NCBI GenBank assembly: GCA_937924035.1
Contig: CALDTK010000087.1
Coordinates: 1-43,062 of the forward strand
From: an uncultured Saprospiraceae bacterium
GTDB taxonomy: Bacteria > Bacteroidota > Bacteroidia > Chitinophagales > Saprospiraceae
Length of the DNA: 43,062 nt
Direction: 5' to 3'
The notes below the pieces were generated by a model that worked only from the letters and a program-made list of their open reading frames with translations, did no database searches and was not told the DNA's origin. This document shows, in pieces, positions 37,101-43,062 of this stretch. The position numbers and the translations under genes are program-made. Every line of letters starts with the position of its first letter. The stretch's first letter is position 1.

Positions 37101-38429
37101 TGTTCTAACTCACCTAATTCAAGAGTTAACATCGATGTAGACGAGCTCCTAACTGCTGGAGATGAAATGGCTGAACTTGTTCTTTGTGAAAGAACAGGTG
37201 ATGTTATCCAACTCTCGGATCAAATCAACAATGAGGATACTGGGGGATCGTGGACGCAAGCTTCAGGAAGTTCGGCAGGAGCAGATTTCAATGCCGGCTC
37301 TGGCGTAGTGAGCAACAATAACCTTGCTCCAGGCGCTTACACGTTTACCTACACAGTCGGTAGTGGCGCACCTTGTCCACAAGATGCAGCCAATGTGGAT
37401 GTACAAATCGAAGCAGGTCCTGTAGTGGATGCTGGTCCAGATCAATCCATTTCTTGTGACCAACCAGTAGTTGACCTTGGAGCTGGAGCTATTCCAGGAT
37501 ACTCTTATCGTTGGGTTGGTGGAACAGTAGAGGACAGTACGTCTGCTCAGACAACTACAGCAAATGCGGGAACTTTCACACTTATTGTAGCTACAGGAAC
37601 AGCTGCATGTGAAGGAAGCGATGATGTTGTTGTGACGAGTGCAGGCGATCTTCCAGCTTTTGACAACATGCTTGTTCGTGATGTAACATGCTTTGGAGAT
37701 ACTGATGGTGCAATTTTCACAGGTGTGGATGGTGGCACCGGCCCATATAGCTTCTCTTTGGATGGAGGACCTACACGGCTTTCAGGTCAGTTTACCAACC
37801 TCACCCCGGGGATACATGAGATAACCGTTGAGGATGACGAAGGCTGTGTTTACACTGAATCATTTATTGTTGAAGATGCTAAGGAAGTTGTCGTTGATCC
37901 AGGACCTAGCGTTGAAATTCCGTTTGGCACTAGCCACTTAGTTGAATTGTACCTCGAAGGAGATATTGAGTCTGTAAACTGGCAAGGAGATAGTCTCATT
38001 TGCCTAAGTGCAGGTCCAATTTGTGACAGCGCAATGCTTTATCCGCAGTTTAGTGGAACATATCGTGTTACAGCAAGAGATTCAAACGGCTGTACTGCAA
38101 GTGCTCCAATTCAATTGATTGTGCGTCGCGATCGCCCTGTAGGCGTTCCAACAGCATTCTCACCTAATGGTGATGGTAACAATGACCGAATCTGGATCCA
38201 TGCTCAAGAGGGAATCCTTCAAGAGATCAACTACTTCATGATATTTGACCGTTGGGGCGAGCAAGTCTTCAACGAAGGCCCTCACCAACCTAATAATCCT
38301 GATTCAGGATGGGATGGTACTTTAGATGGAGAGCCGCTTAACCCTGAAGTCTTTGTCTTCGTAGCAGAAGTTGTTTTTGACGACGGAACCTCAGAGGTCA
38401 TCAAAGGAGATATTACCTTGGTTAGATAA
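31101..38429 (+). CDS. Giant secreted surface protein with T9SS type B C-terminal domain, four super-repeats
   Basis: A 2442-residue protein starting at ATG 31101. The frame is open upstream to a GTG at 31080, but the ATG gives the better signal peptide (MHQFLRFTLVLITFLSFF, cleavage near TAQ). The N-terminal domain (about 24-165; AGAACTICNF, GWCGSIENDQYIGF, YYMRIDGFAGDGCEF) matches that of the 17394 protein. Then come Ig-like modules, two GGG-type modules (from about 740), four copies of the three-part super-repeat (about 910-1926), a module starting LLTAG, a SprB-type repeat (about 2190-2255; GGTGPYSFSLDGG), a linker and the type B domain from residue 2347 (FSPNGDGNND, IFDRWGEQVF, GWDGTLDGEPLNPEVFVF). 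It has the same order as 17394 with one more repeat. A surface fibre or adhesin role is inferred. A perfect terminator follows the stop. Confidence 0.9.
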   Translation: MHQFLRFTLVLITFLSFFRVGTAQTVDTIFGCDEIPNTPLAGAACTICNFDILYGTTFPFTPSPDAGWCGSIENDQYIGFVAGPTGSVVFQIETFGCVTGNGVQVGIYDANNSLVGDCFNQVFPGTPQIFTAGGLNPGEVYYMRIDGFAGDGCEFLIQVISGLITAGPDAPGPIMGPPDVCWDESYPYFINPVPNATAYYWRLTPGFWTAGAVIDPSEASNPLTGTTSTGISVEIPPMNMAMPAGTCDIIRLDVFPLNPCFISEDSSSYDIQVCRPTQDTTYADLCLGQEYEFPPGSGEFYDTPFVFETIDVGPGPTGCDSFHVLFLDIVPGAINPVTENVVLCEGEVADLCGFPDPAITAGPAFCEFPGAAANGCDSLVYYWVVFLDPEAHIEPESGSISCTNTEETLWAVTRTGSIPPSTAGDTVSYVWTNSAMDVIGTDESVDVTEPGTYTLTVNMTSDLDPSVVCSESVDITIADARTAPNPPALNGLSPVCSNNVPQDYTASGAMGSDQYLWSVTPAAGITFSTATDVLTVTDWGTESSAIICVSTFNSCDTSAATCLPITILPLPTAATLPALDTLCEGDDATYPIGGYDSDLTYTISSNPSGSSATVNGSDIDFTMGSASGQLCLEVSNQCETLDPVCMDITLRLPPVAVAPTGPTAVCIGDTADYVLYTTLPTGTTASVVVTGGTILSQSGNMATVEWTAPGTGDVCVTYTNVCGSDEACLDVDVSTAGDAVMSGGGDYCEGNNDVEIRIDFTGAGPFDYSYLSGTTTITGTSNTSPVVISAPAPGTYLLTSFSVGACAGTVSGSAVVTENPTPEATISGGGDICPGEDATLTIDFEGTGPWTYEIALNASGLGTVTTSDDPTTTTVSAPGTYTLLSVESGAGCVGTVSGSAVVTELESPVAGTVDFDCALDGLTYTISFPISGGDAATYNVAPAGSGTISGGVFTSNSIASGDTYTFTVSDGNNCDTDVVTGSQTCPCLTDIGVLDNTAIDICDDGSATDFSGAYDDTNEFQDPNDTRVYTLHTGAGTTITGAISTNSTGSFAFDPGTMSYGTTYYVSVVVGDDDGAGGVDLTNACTLVAQGIPVTWYVIPEATLSGGGDVCIGADSTVVVDFTGVGPFTISYSVGTDVFTQTTSDNPYVINLTNLQADVTVTLNSVTTANCPGSASGTASFVVHDEVQIIADAVCNNTSTEFTVTITISGGDPSTYAVVPNTGTLVGNVFTSNPIPAGSGYSFSVSDQWSCNTAVAAEPVVICNCISDAGTMDGTQITVCGPVDIDVVMPLDTMMDADDAINFVLHDGTGNSIGANLITQQAGTTFSFVPGSTQYGVVYYISSIMGNAPGGIVDLTDPCLDVSVGTPVRWLEEPEATLSGGGDYCVGDQIDLTFDVTSAGPVVVEYSDGVNPPYSVNLSPGTSTVPAPLGTSATYTIVSVTEGPCTGAVNGNAVVVVHDAPVVGVSRMITFNSTFTQYQVTFTISLGDTATYTVDGNPLNGATTFTSAWINCGTDYTFVIDDQWGCDPTTISAPVNCDCQTVVGSLAGDLSTCDLSDVTSPVYDSTNENLDGDDAVEYILYLTDFNTPIQRGASPNFAFDPGTMTTGTIYSIVAVAGNATGGVVDLSDPCLSVSAPVTAAWYDEPSVSATAPTSVCANQDWVVTINVTGTPDPKTVYYTYNSVQDSLTGVVPGTASTLTFPVTANASITITGVADGDCAGTANITLDVNVAAELFVNLIDDDNCNATGTEYFVTFEITGGDPASYVVTPAGSGTIVGNIFTSNPIASGTAYDYNVSDASNCFTVPVNGNRRCDCTTDAGQMTSTAMLTVCEGQNLSAGFNLGSEILDGNDQLLFALRTSGDRLDYTDDLLALNSTPVFPFDPTYMNAGDTLYISPVAGDATGATIDTNDPCLSIGFATPVYIEFIPTGELTGDTIICEGGTADITLVLTGTGPFDVTITQGDTGADTTLTGVNDGYIYQVDPATGIVYVMNNITMSASPNCSNSPNSRVNIDVDELLTAGDEMAELVLCERTGDVIQLSDQINNEDTGGSWTQASGSSAGADFNAGSGVVSNNNLAPGAYTFTYTVGSGAPCPQDAANVDVQIEAGPVVDAGPDQSISCDQPVVDLGAGAIPGYSYRWVGGTVEDSTSAQTTTANAGTFTLIVATGTAACEGSDDVVVTSAGDLPAFDNMLVRDVTCFGDTDGAIFTGVDGGTGPYSFSLDGGPTRLSGQFTNLTPGIHEITVEDDEGCVYTESFIVEDAKEVVVDPGPSVEIPFGTSHLVELYLEGDIESVNWQGDSLICLSAGPICDSAMLYPQFSGTYRVTARDSNGCTASAPIQLIVRRDRPVGVPTAFSPNGDGNNDRIWIHAQEGILQEINYFMIFDRWGEQVFNEGPHQPNNPDSGWDGTLDGEPLNPEVFVFVAEVVFDDGTSEVIKGDITLVR
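33828..36878 (+). repeat. About 820-835-bp coding super-repeat, four copies, last one partial
   Basis: Anchor cysteines or their aligned positions fall at 33849, 34683, 35511 and 36330 (spacings 834, 828 and 819). Each unit holds an 'FTISGGD..TY...GSGT..GN.FTSNPI' part and a 'YYVS.V.GN..G..VDL.DPCL.VS.GTPV.W' part. The first three also have a third part, which in units 1 and 2 begins with the 'EATLSGGGD.C' signature and in unit 3 is diverged. Confidence 0.85.
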
Positions 38430-38455
38430 TTTTAACTAACGTATTTGTCCTTATT

Positions 38456-38496
38456 AAAAACGCGGTACCTGAGCAACTCAGGTACCGCGTTTTTTG
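38456..38496 (+). terminator. Perfect 18-bp intrinsic terminator after the last giant gene
   Basis: AAAAACGCGGTACCTGAG (38456-38473) and its exact complement (38477-38494) flank a CAA loop and end in a T-run. The stop codon is at 38429, so this closes the giant-protein block. The A/T symmetry means it could also act on the minus strand. From 38497 to 38659 I see no gene. Confidence 0.92.
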
Positions 38497-38659
38497 CGTT
38501 TCCAGGGGAGGTAAAATGTTGACCCTCGATCAGGCCATAATGTTCCGGTAGCGTGTTTTGGCGAAAGCGGGTATAATCTCGCTCACGGCCGTCGGTTTGC
38601 ATGGCTAGAAGCTGGCCCTCCCGAAGCCAAGACAAAATGCTTTAGCTAATTACTTCAAG

Positions 38660-39298
38660 CTAGCTTGTCGCCATCACTTCATTAGCCAGCTGGATTACAC
38701 CAAGAATGATGTACTGAACACCGATGGCCATGACAATAAAGCCCATGATTCGCGTCAAAGCTTGTAGGCCCGATAAACCTAAAAGCTTAAATAGTGCAGG
38801 TGACGATAGAAGGATTAAATAGACAATCAGTGCAAGTGATACGATTACGCCGATTACGATGAGGCGCTGGTCTAGTTCAGCGTACTCATCGAAATAACCA
38901 ATCAAAAGACTGATACTGCCAGGACCGCTTAACATCGGCATCGCCATAGGGCTAAAGCTGATGTCTTCCTTTTCCAGCGCTTCGGTTTTCACTCGTTTGC
39001 TCACTGCTCGAGAATCAGCCATTTTACCATAGAGTAATCCATATCCTGAAGCTAGGATTACAAGTCCACCTGCGATTCTCATAGCACTCAGGCTTATACC
39101 AAAGAAGGAGAGAATAACTGTGCCAGCTAGAAAGAATGCGATCAGTAAGAGCGCGAAATAGACCGAGGTTTTTAGCGCTGTTGATCTCCGTTCCTCCTTG
39201 GTGTCACTTGGCGTTAGCGCAAGAAACACAGGGATAGCACCTATAGGGTTTACTACCGAAAAAAGAGAGGCAAGAATGGTTAAATAGAATTCAAACAT
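38660..39298 (-). CDS. MarC-family (UPF0056) integral membrane protein
   Basis: A 212-residue inner-membrane protein. It has about six hydrophobic helices and the two hallmarks of the MarC family: VVNPIGAIPVFLALTP near the N-terminus (about residues 15-30) and PMAMPMLSGPGSI in the middle (about 117-129), each a half of the internal duplication. The length is normal for the family. MarC proteins are annotated as possible small-solute or amino-acid transporters, but the E. coli founder is not a drug-resistance determinant despite its name, and the substrate is unknown. It diverges from the 39367 gene with 68 bases between them, where a TAGCTTTG box fits this gene. No operon partner is evident. 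Confidence 0.92.
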   Translation of the reverse strand: MFEFYLTILASLFSVVNPIGAIPVFLALTPSDTKEERRSTALKTSVYFALLLIAFFLAGTVILSFFGISLSAMRIAGGLVILASGYGLLYGKMADSRAVSKRVKTEALEKEDISFSPMAMPMLSGPGSISLLIGYFDEYAELDQRLIVIGVIVSLALIVYLILLSSPALFKLLGLSGLQALTRIMGFIVMAIGVQYIILGVIQLANEVMATS

Positions 39299-39315
39299 TG
39301 TTCGTGTTTCTGAGG

Positions 39316-39323
39316 CAAAGCTA
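39316..39323 (-). promoter_or_regulatory. Candidate -7 promoter element for the MarC-family gene
   Basis: The minus strand reads TAGCTTTG, an exact TAnnTTTG match and the same octamer as before the lipoprotein gene at 1664. A TTG lies 15 bases further upstream (39341-39339), somewhat short for a -33 spacer. The leader would be only about ten bases. Confidence 0.35.
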
Positions 39324-39366
39324 CACCAACGCTCAACGCAACTTCATTTAATTCGTTACAAAGTGT

Positions 39367-39957
39367 ATGACTCCTTCTATAGATGCCTCTGCGACTGACC
39401 TAGTTCGTTATGTTCAGCATGGTTTGGACCGCGCAGTAACAGAATCTCAAGATGACTGGCGACTGCCAATTTTAATCACTGCTAATGAAGGAAGAGTGGT
39501 TGTTCTACGAAGTGTAGACTCATCTTTAGGAACTTGGACGTTCTACACCGATCGTAGGACACCAAAGGTGTCCCAACTTGAAGAATGTCATGGTGAAGCT
39601 AGTGCGACCTTTTACCATCAGAAAGATAGAACTCAACTCCGATTGAAAGGGATAGTAACTCCTCAAATTGATGCTGAGAGGCAAAGACTTTGGTCGGCAT
39701 TAAGCGTTCAGCAGAAGAGCAGTTATGCTTGTACTTCAGCGCCTGGGAGTGTGGTTTTAGAACCTACTGATGGGCTTTCGCAGTCTTGGGTGGATGGAAA
39801 CCCAACGACTTCGGAAGTCGATTTTGCATTTGCAAATTTTGCTGTTTATACGTTTCAGGTAACTAGCACAGAGTTATTGCTTTTGCATCGTCAAGGACAT
39901 CGTCGATGTACGTGGGAGGGGTGGGGTGGCGCTAACTTCGCGTGGTTAGTTCCCTAA
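39367..39957 (+). CDS. Pyridoxamine 5'-phosphate oxidase-like flavoprotein (Alr4036-type)
   Basis: A 196-residue cytosolic protein with the split-barrel FMN-binding pattern of the PNPOx-like superfamily: LPILITANEGRVVVLRSVD then WTFYTDRRTPKVSQLEE (the FMN-phosphate region, about residues 53-75), followed by ASATFYHQKDRTQLRLKGIV (about 80-100). The C-terminal half keeps the SYACTSAPGS segment and the ending HRRCTWEG. It resembles the Alr4036 subgroup (Pyridox_oxase_2) more than PdxH itself, so activity on PNP/PMP is not assured; these proteins often bind FMN with unknown substrates. The last four bases overlap the end of the convergent TPR gene. The start ATG is the first in frame after the divergent promoter region. 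Confidence 0.85.
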   Translation: MTPSIDASATDLVRYVQHGLDRAVTESQDDWRLPILITANEGRVVVLRSVDSSLGTWTFYTDRRTPKVSQLEECHGEASATFYHQKDRTQLRLKGIVTPQIDAERQRLWSALSVQQKSSYACTSAPGSVVLEPTDGLSQSWVDGNPTTSEVDFAFANFAVYTFQVTSTELLLLHRQGHRRCTWEGWGGANFAWLVP

Positions 39958-41360
39958 CTGGCATTGAGAATTTTCTCTGCCACTTCCTCAGAATTTTCTA
40001 AATCAGTTGGAGCTATCAGCTCTTGAGCTTGCCCAAATATTTTTCTAGCCTGTTGCAAGTGTGCCCTTGCCATATGCAATTCACCAGTATCTGAGTAGAA
40101 AGAGGCAAGTTTTAAATGGCTACGACCTAGAGCAGGATCTGTTTTGGCGAAAGCCTGACGAGCGAAAGCAAGACTTTTTCGCTGCTCAACTACTGCCTGC
40201 AGAAAGTTATTCTGCGTTGCATACAAGATTGCAAGCTCGCTATACGCTTGAACGGTCTCTTCGTCCGGCGAACCTTCTTCTTCGAGTAACTGTGCTAATT
40301 CAATTTGCTTGGATAACGCTGCTTGATAATCACCACGTTGTCTCAAGCTATCGACCGTTTGACTTAGTCGCGCCGTGCTGAGAGTTGAATATTCAACTAC
40401 AGAGTTAACTACTGCTTCGACCTCAGATGATTGATCTGAAATGGAATCTTTCAAGATAATTTGGGAATCAATTACCTCAGGTAGTGCGGTGGTTTCATTT
40501 GGACTTGAAAAAGTCCAAAGCCCAAAAGTGGTGAGCGCCACCAATAAAACTCCAGCTGCCAGTGGCCAATAACTTGCAAGTGAGAGGGCCGAGGAAGGTG
40601 TAGAAGTCGTTGTCGGGAGTGCTATTTTTTTCTGTGCGAGATTTCCAGAAAGGCTTTCACTGAAATGCTGAGTAGTTGTTTCTAGTTGCTCAGTGGCTTG
40701 GTCGTTCGGATCATTTTCTAGATTAGCCGTATGTTCAATACGCTCATTGTCAAGTGATTCTACAGTAGGCTCAGAAGTCTCGGGCTCTATTTGCTCTTGA
40801 TTAGAAGTTTCACTCAAGTTTTCATGCTCAAGGACCTCGCCCTCCGATTCTATTTGCTCCCCTAAAGGAGTTTCACTCGAGATTTCATGCTCAAGTACCT
40901 CATCTTTCGATTGATTTGGTTCAAGTATTGAGCTTTGATTAATACTTATCTCTTGAGCTTCAACCTCAAAAGAAATCTCACCAATCATAGGTGAAATGTC
41001 TGACGCCGTAGCAACACCCCCTAGAATCGGCAAAATGTTCGCTTCTTTTTCTTCCTTTCCAAAGGGTTCAACTTCAGCTAGAAAGGCGAGAAATTCATTT
41101 TCAAGTTCAGCGTCTTTTTCAAATTGCTTGCGCACGCCTTCAATGACAAACTTGAGATCCTCTTGGTGAGTTGGAGACCAACTTACCTCTGAAGCGATAA
41201 CTCGGTGTGCAGGACTCAGCTCTGTCCGCAATAAATCCCACGCGGTAGCGAGGGCAGGAGAGAGTACCTTGCCTTCGTCGCGTGCGCTCACGACAGTCTT
41301 GACTAGTGTAAATGCTAGCGGTTGTTGCTGCATACGAGTTGTAAAGTTGGCAAAATACAC
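39954..41360 (-). CDS. Single-pass membrane protein with C-terminal TPR domain
   Basis: A 468-residue protein. Residues 1-110 are a soluble charged region (possible helical bundle). About 130-250 is acidic, low complexity, rich in Glu/Ser/Gln, with an imperfect 20-residue duplication around VLEHE..SET. One transmembrane helix lies at about 261-284 (YWPLAAGVLLVALTTFGLW). Residues about 325-450 carry tetratricopeptide-like units (GDYQAALSKQIELAQLLEEEG; DPALGRSHLKLASFYSDTGE; ARAHLQQARKIFGQA). The layout (cytoplasmic head, acidic linker, one helix, periplasmic TPR) suggests a scaffold or signalling partner, but no catalytic domain is visible and I cannot name a family. Its stop codon overlaps that of the convergent gene at 39957, and it diverges from the epimerase gene. 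Confidence 0.8.
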   Translation of the reverse strand: MYFANFTTRMQQQPLAFTLVKTVVSARDEGKVLSPALATAWDLLRTELSPAHRVIASEVSWSPTHQEDLKFVIEGVRKQFEKDAELENEFLAFLAEVEPFGKEEKEANILPILGGVATASDISPMIGEISFEVEAQEISINQSSILEPNQSKDEVLEHEISSETPLGEQIESEGEVLEHENLSETSNQEQIEPETSEPTVESLDNERIEHTANLENDPNDQATEQLETTTQHFSESLSGNLAQKKIALPTTTSTPSSALSLASYWPLAAGVLLVALTTFGLWTFSSPNETTALPEVIDSQIILKDSISDQSSEVEAVVNSVVEYSTLSTARLSQTVDSLRQRGDYQAALSKQIELAQLLEEEGSPDEETVQAYSELAILYATQNNFLQAVVEQRKSLAFARQAFAKTDPALGRSHLKLASFYSDTGELHMARAHLQQARKIFGQAQELIAPTDLENSEEVAEKILNAS

Positions 41361-41473
41361 GGTTTGAGGCTTTTCAGTGTTGGAAGCGCCGGCTTGTGTA
41401 TAAGCTTTTACAGTTATACGTAGATCTTTGACTCAGGATACCTTTCGATTAGTCCTAAAAAATCAATGTAGCT

Positions 41474-42448
41474 ATGGCAAATTCGGGTTACACCCATTCG
41501 ATGCAGAAGAAGGCCTTTAGCCCGATAGGGCTTTCTCGAAAGCCTTTTGGAGAATACGAGCTTCAAACCCTTGGGGACGAAAAGACTTACATCAGCTTCG
41601 TTGCAGAAAAAAGTGCGTACGTCCACCAAATTTGCATTGATGGTCAAGATTTACTGTTGAATTATGCAACAGCGGCAGAGCTGAATGAGAATTTATGGTA
41701 CCGGAATCATGCGTTGTTGCCGTTTCCCAATCGGCTATTTGAGGGGAAATATAAATGCAACAACCAACCGCTATCTTTTGAAATAAATGATAAAGGCTCT
41801 TCCTCGGCGCTCCATGGATTTGGGTCATTTGCATCCTTTAAGGTTGAGCGATTTGAGTTGACAGAGCGAACGGGAAAAGTGAAGCTAGTTTATCTACATC
41901 GACCAGTTGAGCATCTTGAAAGTTACCCATTCTTAGTTCAATTTGAAGTAGAATTGGCTGTTGATTTAGACTCAAAAACGATCACATGGGGAATGTCGGC
42001 AATGAATTTAGGAGGAACCTCAGCGCCTGTAGGGCTTGGCTGGCATCCATATTTCGCTTTGCCAAAAGGAGGCGATTGGCGCATACAGTTTCCACCTAAC
42101 CAGAAAATTGATTTAAATAATTCTATTCCTACTGGAAAGCGTTTGCAAGGACTTTCGTCAAAACAACCTGAACGCATTGAAGCAGGCTGGGATGATTGTT
42201 TTGCACTGCTAGATCCTCAAGATTTAGAGGTCCTGCTTGTTGGAAAAGCATATTCGCTTTCGCTAAAACAAGTTGGGACTACGCGTTACACTCAGCTTTA
42301 TGTGCCAGGAGATCGTGGAAGTATAGCTATTGAGCCAATGACATGTGGTGTGAATGCATTTGTCGAAGCTGAAAAAGAGGTCCTACTAGAACCGCAAGGA
42401 ATAATTTCTACGGGCATGAAAATGCAGGTGACAAATAAAGATGCTTAA
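41474..42448 (+). CDS. Aldose 1-epimerase-like protein (galactose mutarotase superfamily)
   Basis: A 324-residue cytosolic protein with the ordered motifs of the family: LLPFPNRL (Arg87), ALHGF (His114), GWHPYF (His191, the usual catalytic acid), GWDDCF (Asp240/241, substrate binding) and IAIEPMTCGVNAF (Glu287, the usual catalytic base). It should interconvert alpha and beta anomers of a hexose or related sugar. The exact sugar cannot be read from sequence, and this branch is also annotated as 'aldose epimerase family'. The ATG at 41474 is used; an in-frame ATG 27 bases later is possible because the first nine residues are not conserved-looking. It converges with the partial gene at 42469, 20 bases apart. 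Confidence 0.9.
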   Translation: MANSGYTHSMQKKAFSPIGLSRKPFGEYELQTLGDEKTYISFVAEKSAYVHQICIDGQDLLLNYATAAELNENLWYRNHALLPFPNRLFEGKYKCNNQPLSFEINDKGSSSALHGFGSFASFKVERFELTERTGKVKLVYLHRPVEHLESYPFLVQFEVELAVDLDSKTITWGMSAMNLGGTSAPVGLGWHPYFALPKGGDWRIQFPPNQKIDLNNSIPTGKRLQGLSSKQPERIEAGWDDCFALLDPQDLEVLLVGKAYSLSLKQVGTTRYTQLYVPGDRGSIAIEPMTCGVNAFVEAEKEVLLEPQGIISTGMKMQVTNKDA

Positions 42449-42468
42449 CCTGACTTTAGTAAAGCGAT

Positions 42469-43062
42469 TCATTTATCATCTTCTGATTTTGAATCACTCA
42501 GTCGATTGGCAAAAAAAGCACCCTCTTCTTTGAGAGAATGGATCGACGATGTGAGCGGTTCCCAATCTTGCTTTTTCCAAGGAGGAATATTGTTAGCTAG
42601 GACAAATGAAGTATTGGGGAACGCCGCTGTTAATTCAGCTGGAATTACTGATTTGGGTTGAGGTATGATGACAAAATCGACCTTTGGAGCAGAAGGGGCA
42701 AGCAGTTGTTTTTCTGAAGAGAGAATTGCAAATCTCGTCTCGTTAGCCAGTCCAAATTTGATTGGTGAAGAAGGAATCTTTAGCAGCAAATTTGTGGTTG
42801 TGTCTAAGGCCGCATTCATGGCAGCCCTGTGTGTCTCCACCGTTTCACTTGATCTAGGAGATAGCGTGCCTTTGTTATCAGCAGATGATTTGACATATCC
42901 ATCTGCGAAAGCATCTACAAGAAGGTCATCTCTAAGAGAATAGACTAGGACTTGTTTTGCCTTGAGCTTATCTATGGAAGTGATCGTGATCGAGACGGAC
43001 CAAAATAATCCGAGCATTAAAGCAGCCCAATACAAGCGTTTGCGTCTTCGGAGTAGGGCAGC
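42469..43062 (-). CDS. Probable ComEC/Rec2 competence protein, C-terminal part (5' end outside window)
   Basis: A leftward frame, open to the right edge, gives 197 codons. It begins inside RRRKRLYWAALMLGLFWSVS, a basic stretch and transmembrane helix, followed by KAKQVLVYSLRDDLLVDAF, which matches the step from the membrane region into the C-terminal domain of Bacteroidota ComEC (often '..QLVVYN....AIDFI.G'). The rest (VDFVIIPQPKSVIPAELTAAFPNTSFVLANNIPPWKKQDWE, then EEGAFFA near the end) fits the degenerate metallo-beta-lactamase-like tail of that family. ComEC forms the inner-membrane DNA channel in natural transformation. The family is identified from the tail only, so another membrane protein remains possible. 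Confidence 0.55.
   Translation of the reverse strand, partial: AALLRRRKRLYWAALMLGLFWSVSITITSIDKLKAKQVLVYSLRDDLLVDAFADGYVKSSADNKGTLSPRSSETVETHRAAMNAALDTTTNLLLKIPSSPIKFGLANETRFAILSSEKQLLAPSAPKVDFVIIPQPKSVIPAELTAAFPNTSFVLANNIPPWKKQDWEPLTSSIHSLKEEGAFFANRLSDSKSEDDK

Noticed and set aside
38432-38635. Leftward 67-codon open frame after the last giant
   Set aside because: It reads straight through a perfect 18-bp terminator stem, has no recognised motif and no leader elements. A decayed gene fragment in 38500-38635 cannot be fully excluded.

Overview
The window looks like a chromosomal segment of a Bacteroidota bacterium, most likely a Saprospiria/Lewinella-type marine glider. This rests on the type IX secretion (T9SS) sorting domains of both kinds, SprB-type repeats, PKD stalks, Bacteroidota-style lipoproteins, TAnnTTTG promoter elements and moderate GC. 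The genus is inferred from style, not from a marker gene. I see no rRNA, tRNA, CRISPR array, transposase or prophage gene.

Layout. Positions 1-3024 hold three leftward genes for exported proteins of unknown function: a partial secreted protein, a lipoprotein with an acidic tether, and a second lipoprotein. Positions 3341-38429 are a 35-kb block of secreted proteins, all rightward except one small gene. In order they are: a metzincin protease with sixteen PKD domains and a type A sorting domain; a 451-residue protein whose two halves match its two neighbours; a leftward small exported DUF4412-like protein; and four giant proteins of 2039, 2174, 2290 and 2442 residues. Each giant ends in a SprB-like repeat, a linker module and the gliding-motility-associated (type B, CHU_C-like) C-terminal domain. 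Positions 38660-43062 return to ordinary genes: a MarC-family membrane protein, a flavin/PNPOx-like protein, a TPR membrane protein, an aldose 1-epimerase-like protein and the C-terminal end of a probable ComEC.

How it may work. All six large T9SS substrates should cross the inner membrane by Sec and the outer membrane by T9SS. The four giants would then be long surface fibres or adhesins, and the protease a surface or released enzyme. Their stalks share a small set of modules reused in different orders. A roughly 260-280 residue three-part super-repeat occurs in three of them, including ten copies of a module with a 'DPC.D.S.G.P..W' signature that I cannot assign to a named family. The locus shows duplication and domain shuffling: a gene with a razor-sharp chimeric junction, colinear paralogues flanking a different giant, and eight PKD dyads. 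No PorP/SprF-type partner gene lies in the window, so the anchoring partner is unknown.

The best candidate for something undescribed is this modular giant-adhesin locus, especially the ten-copy module and the chimeric gene.
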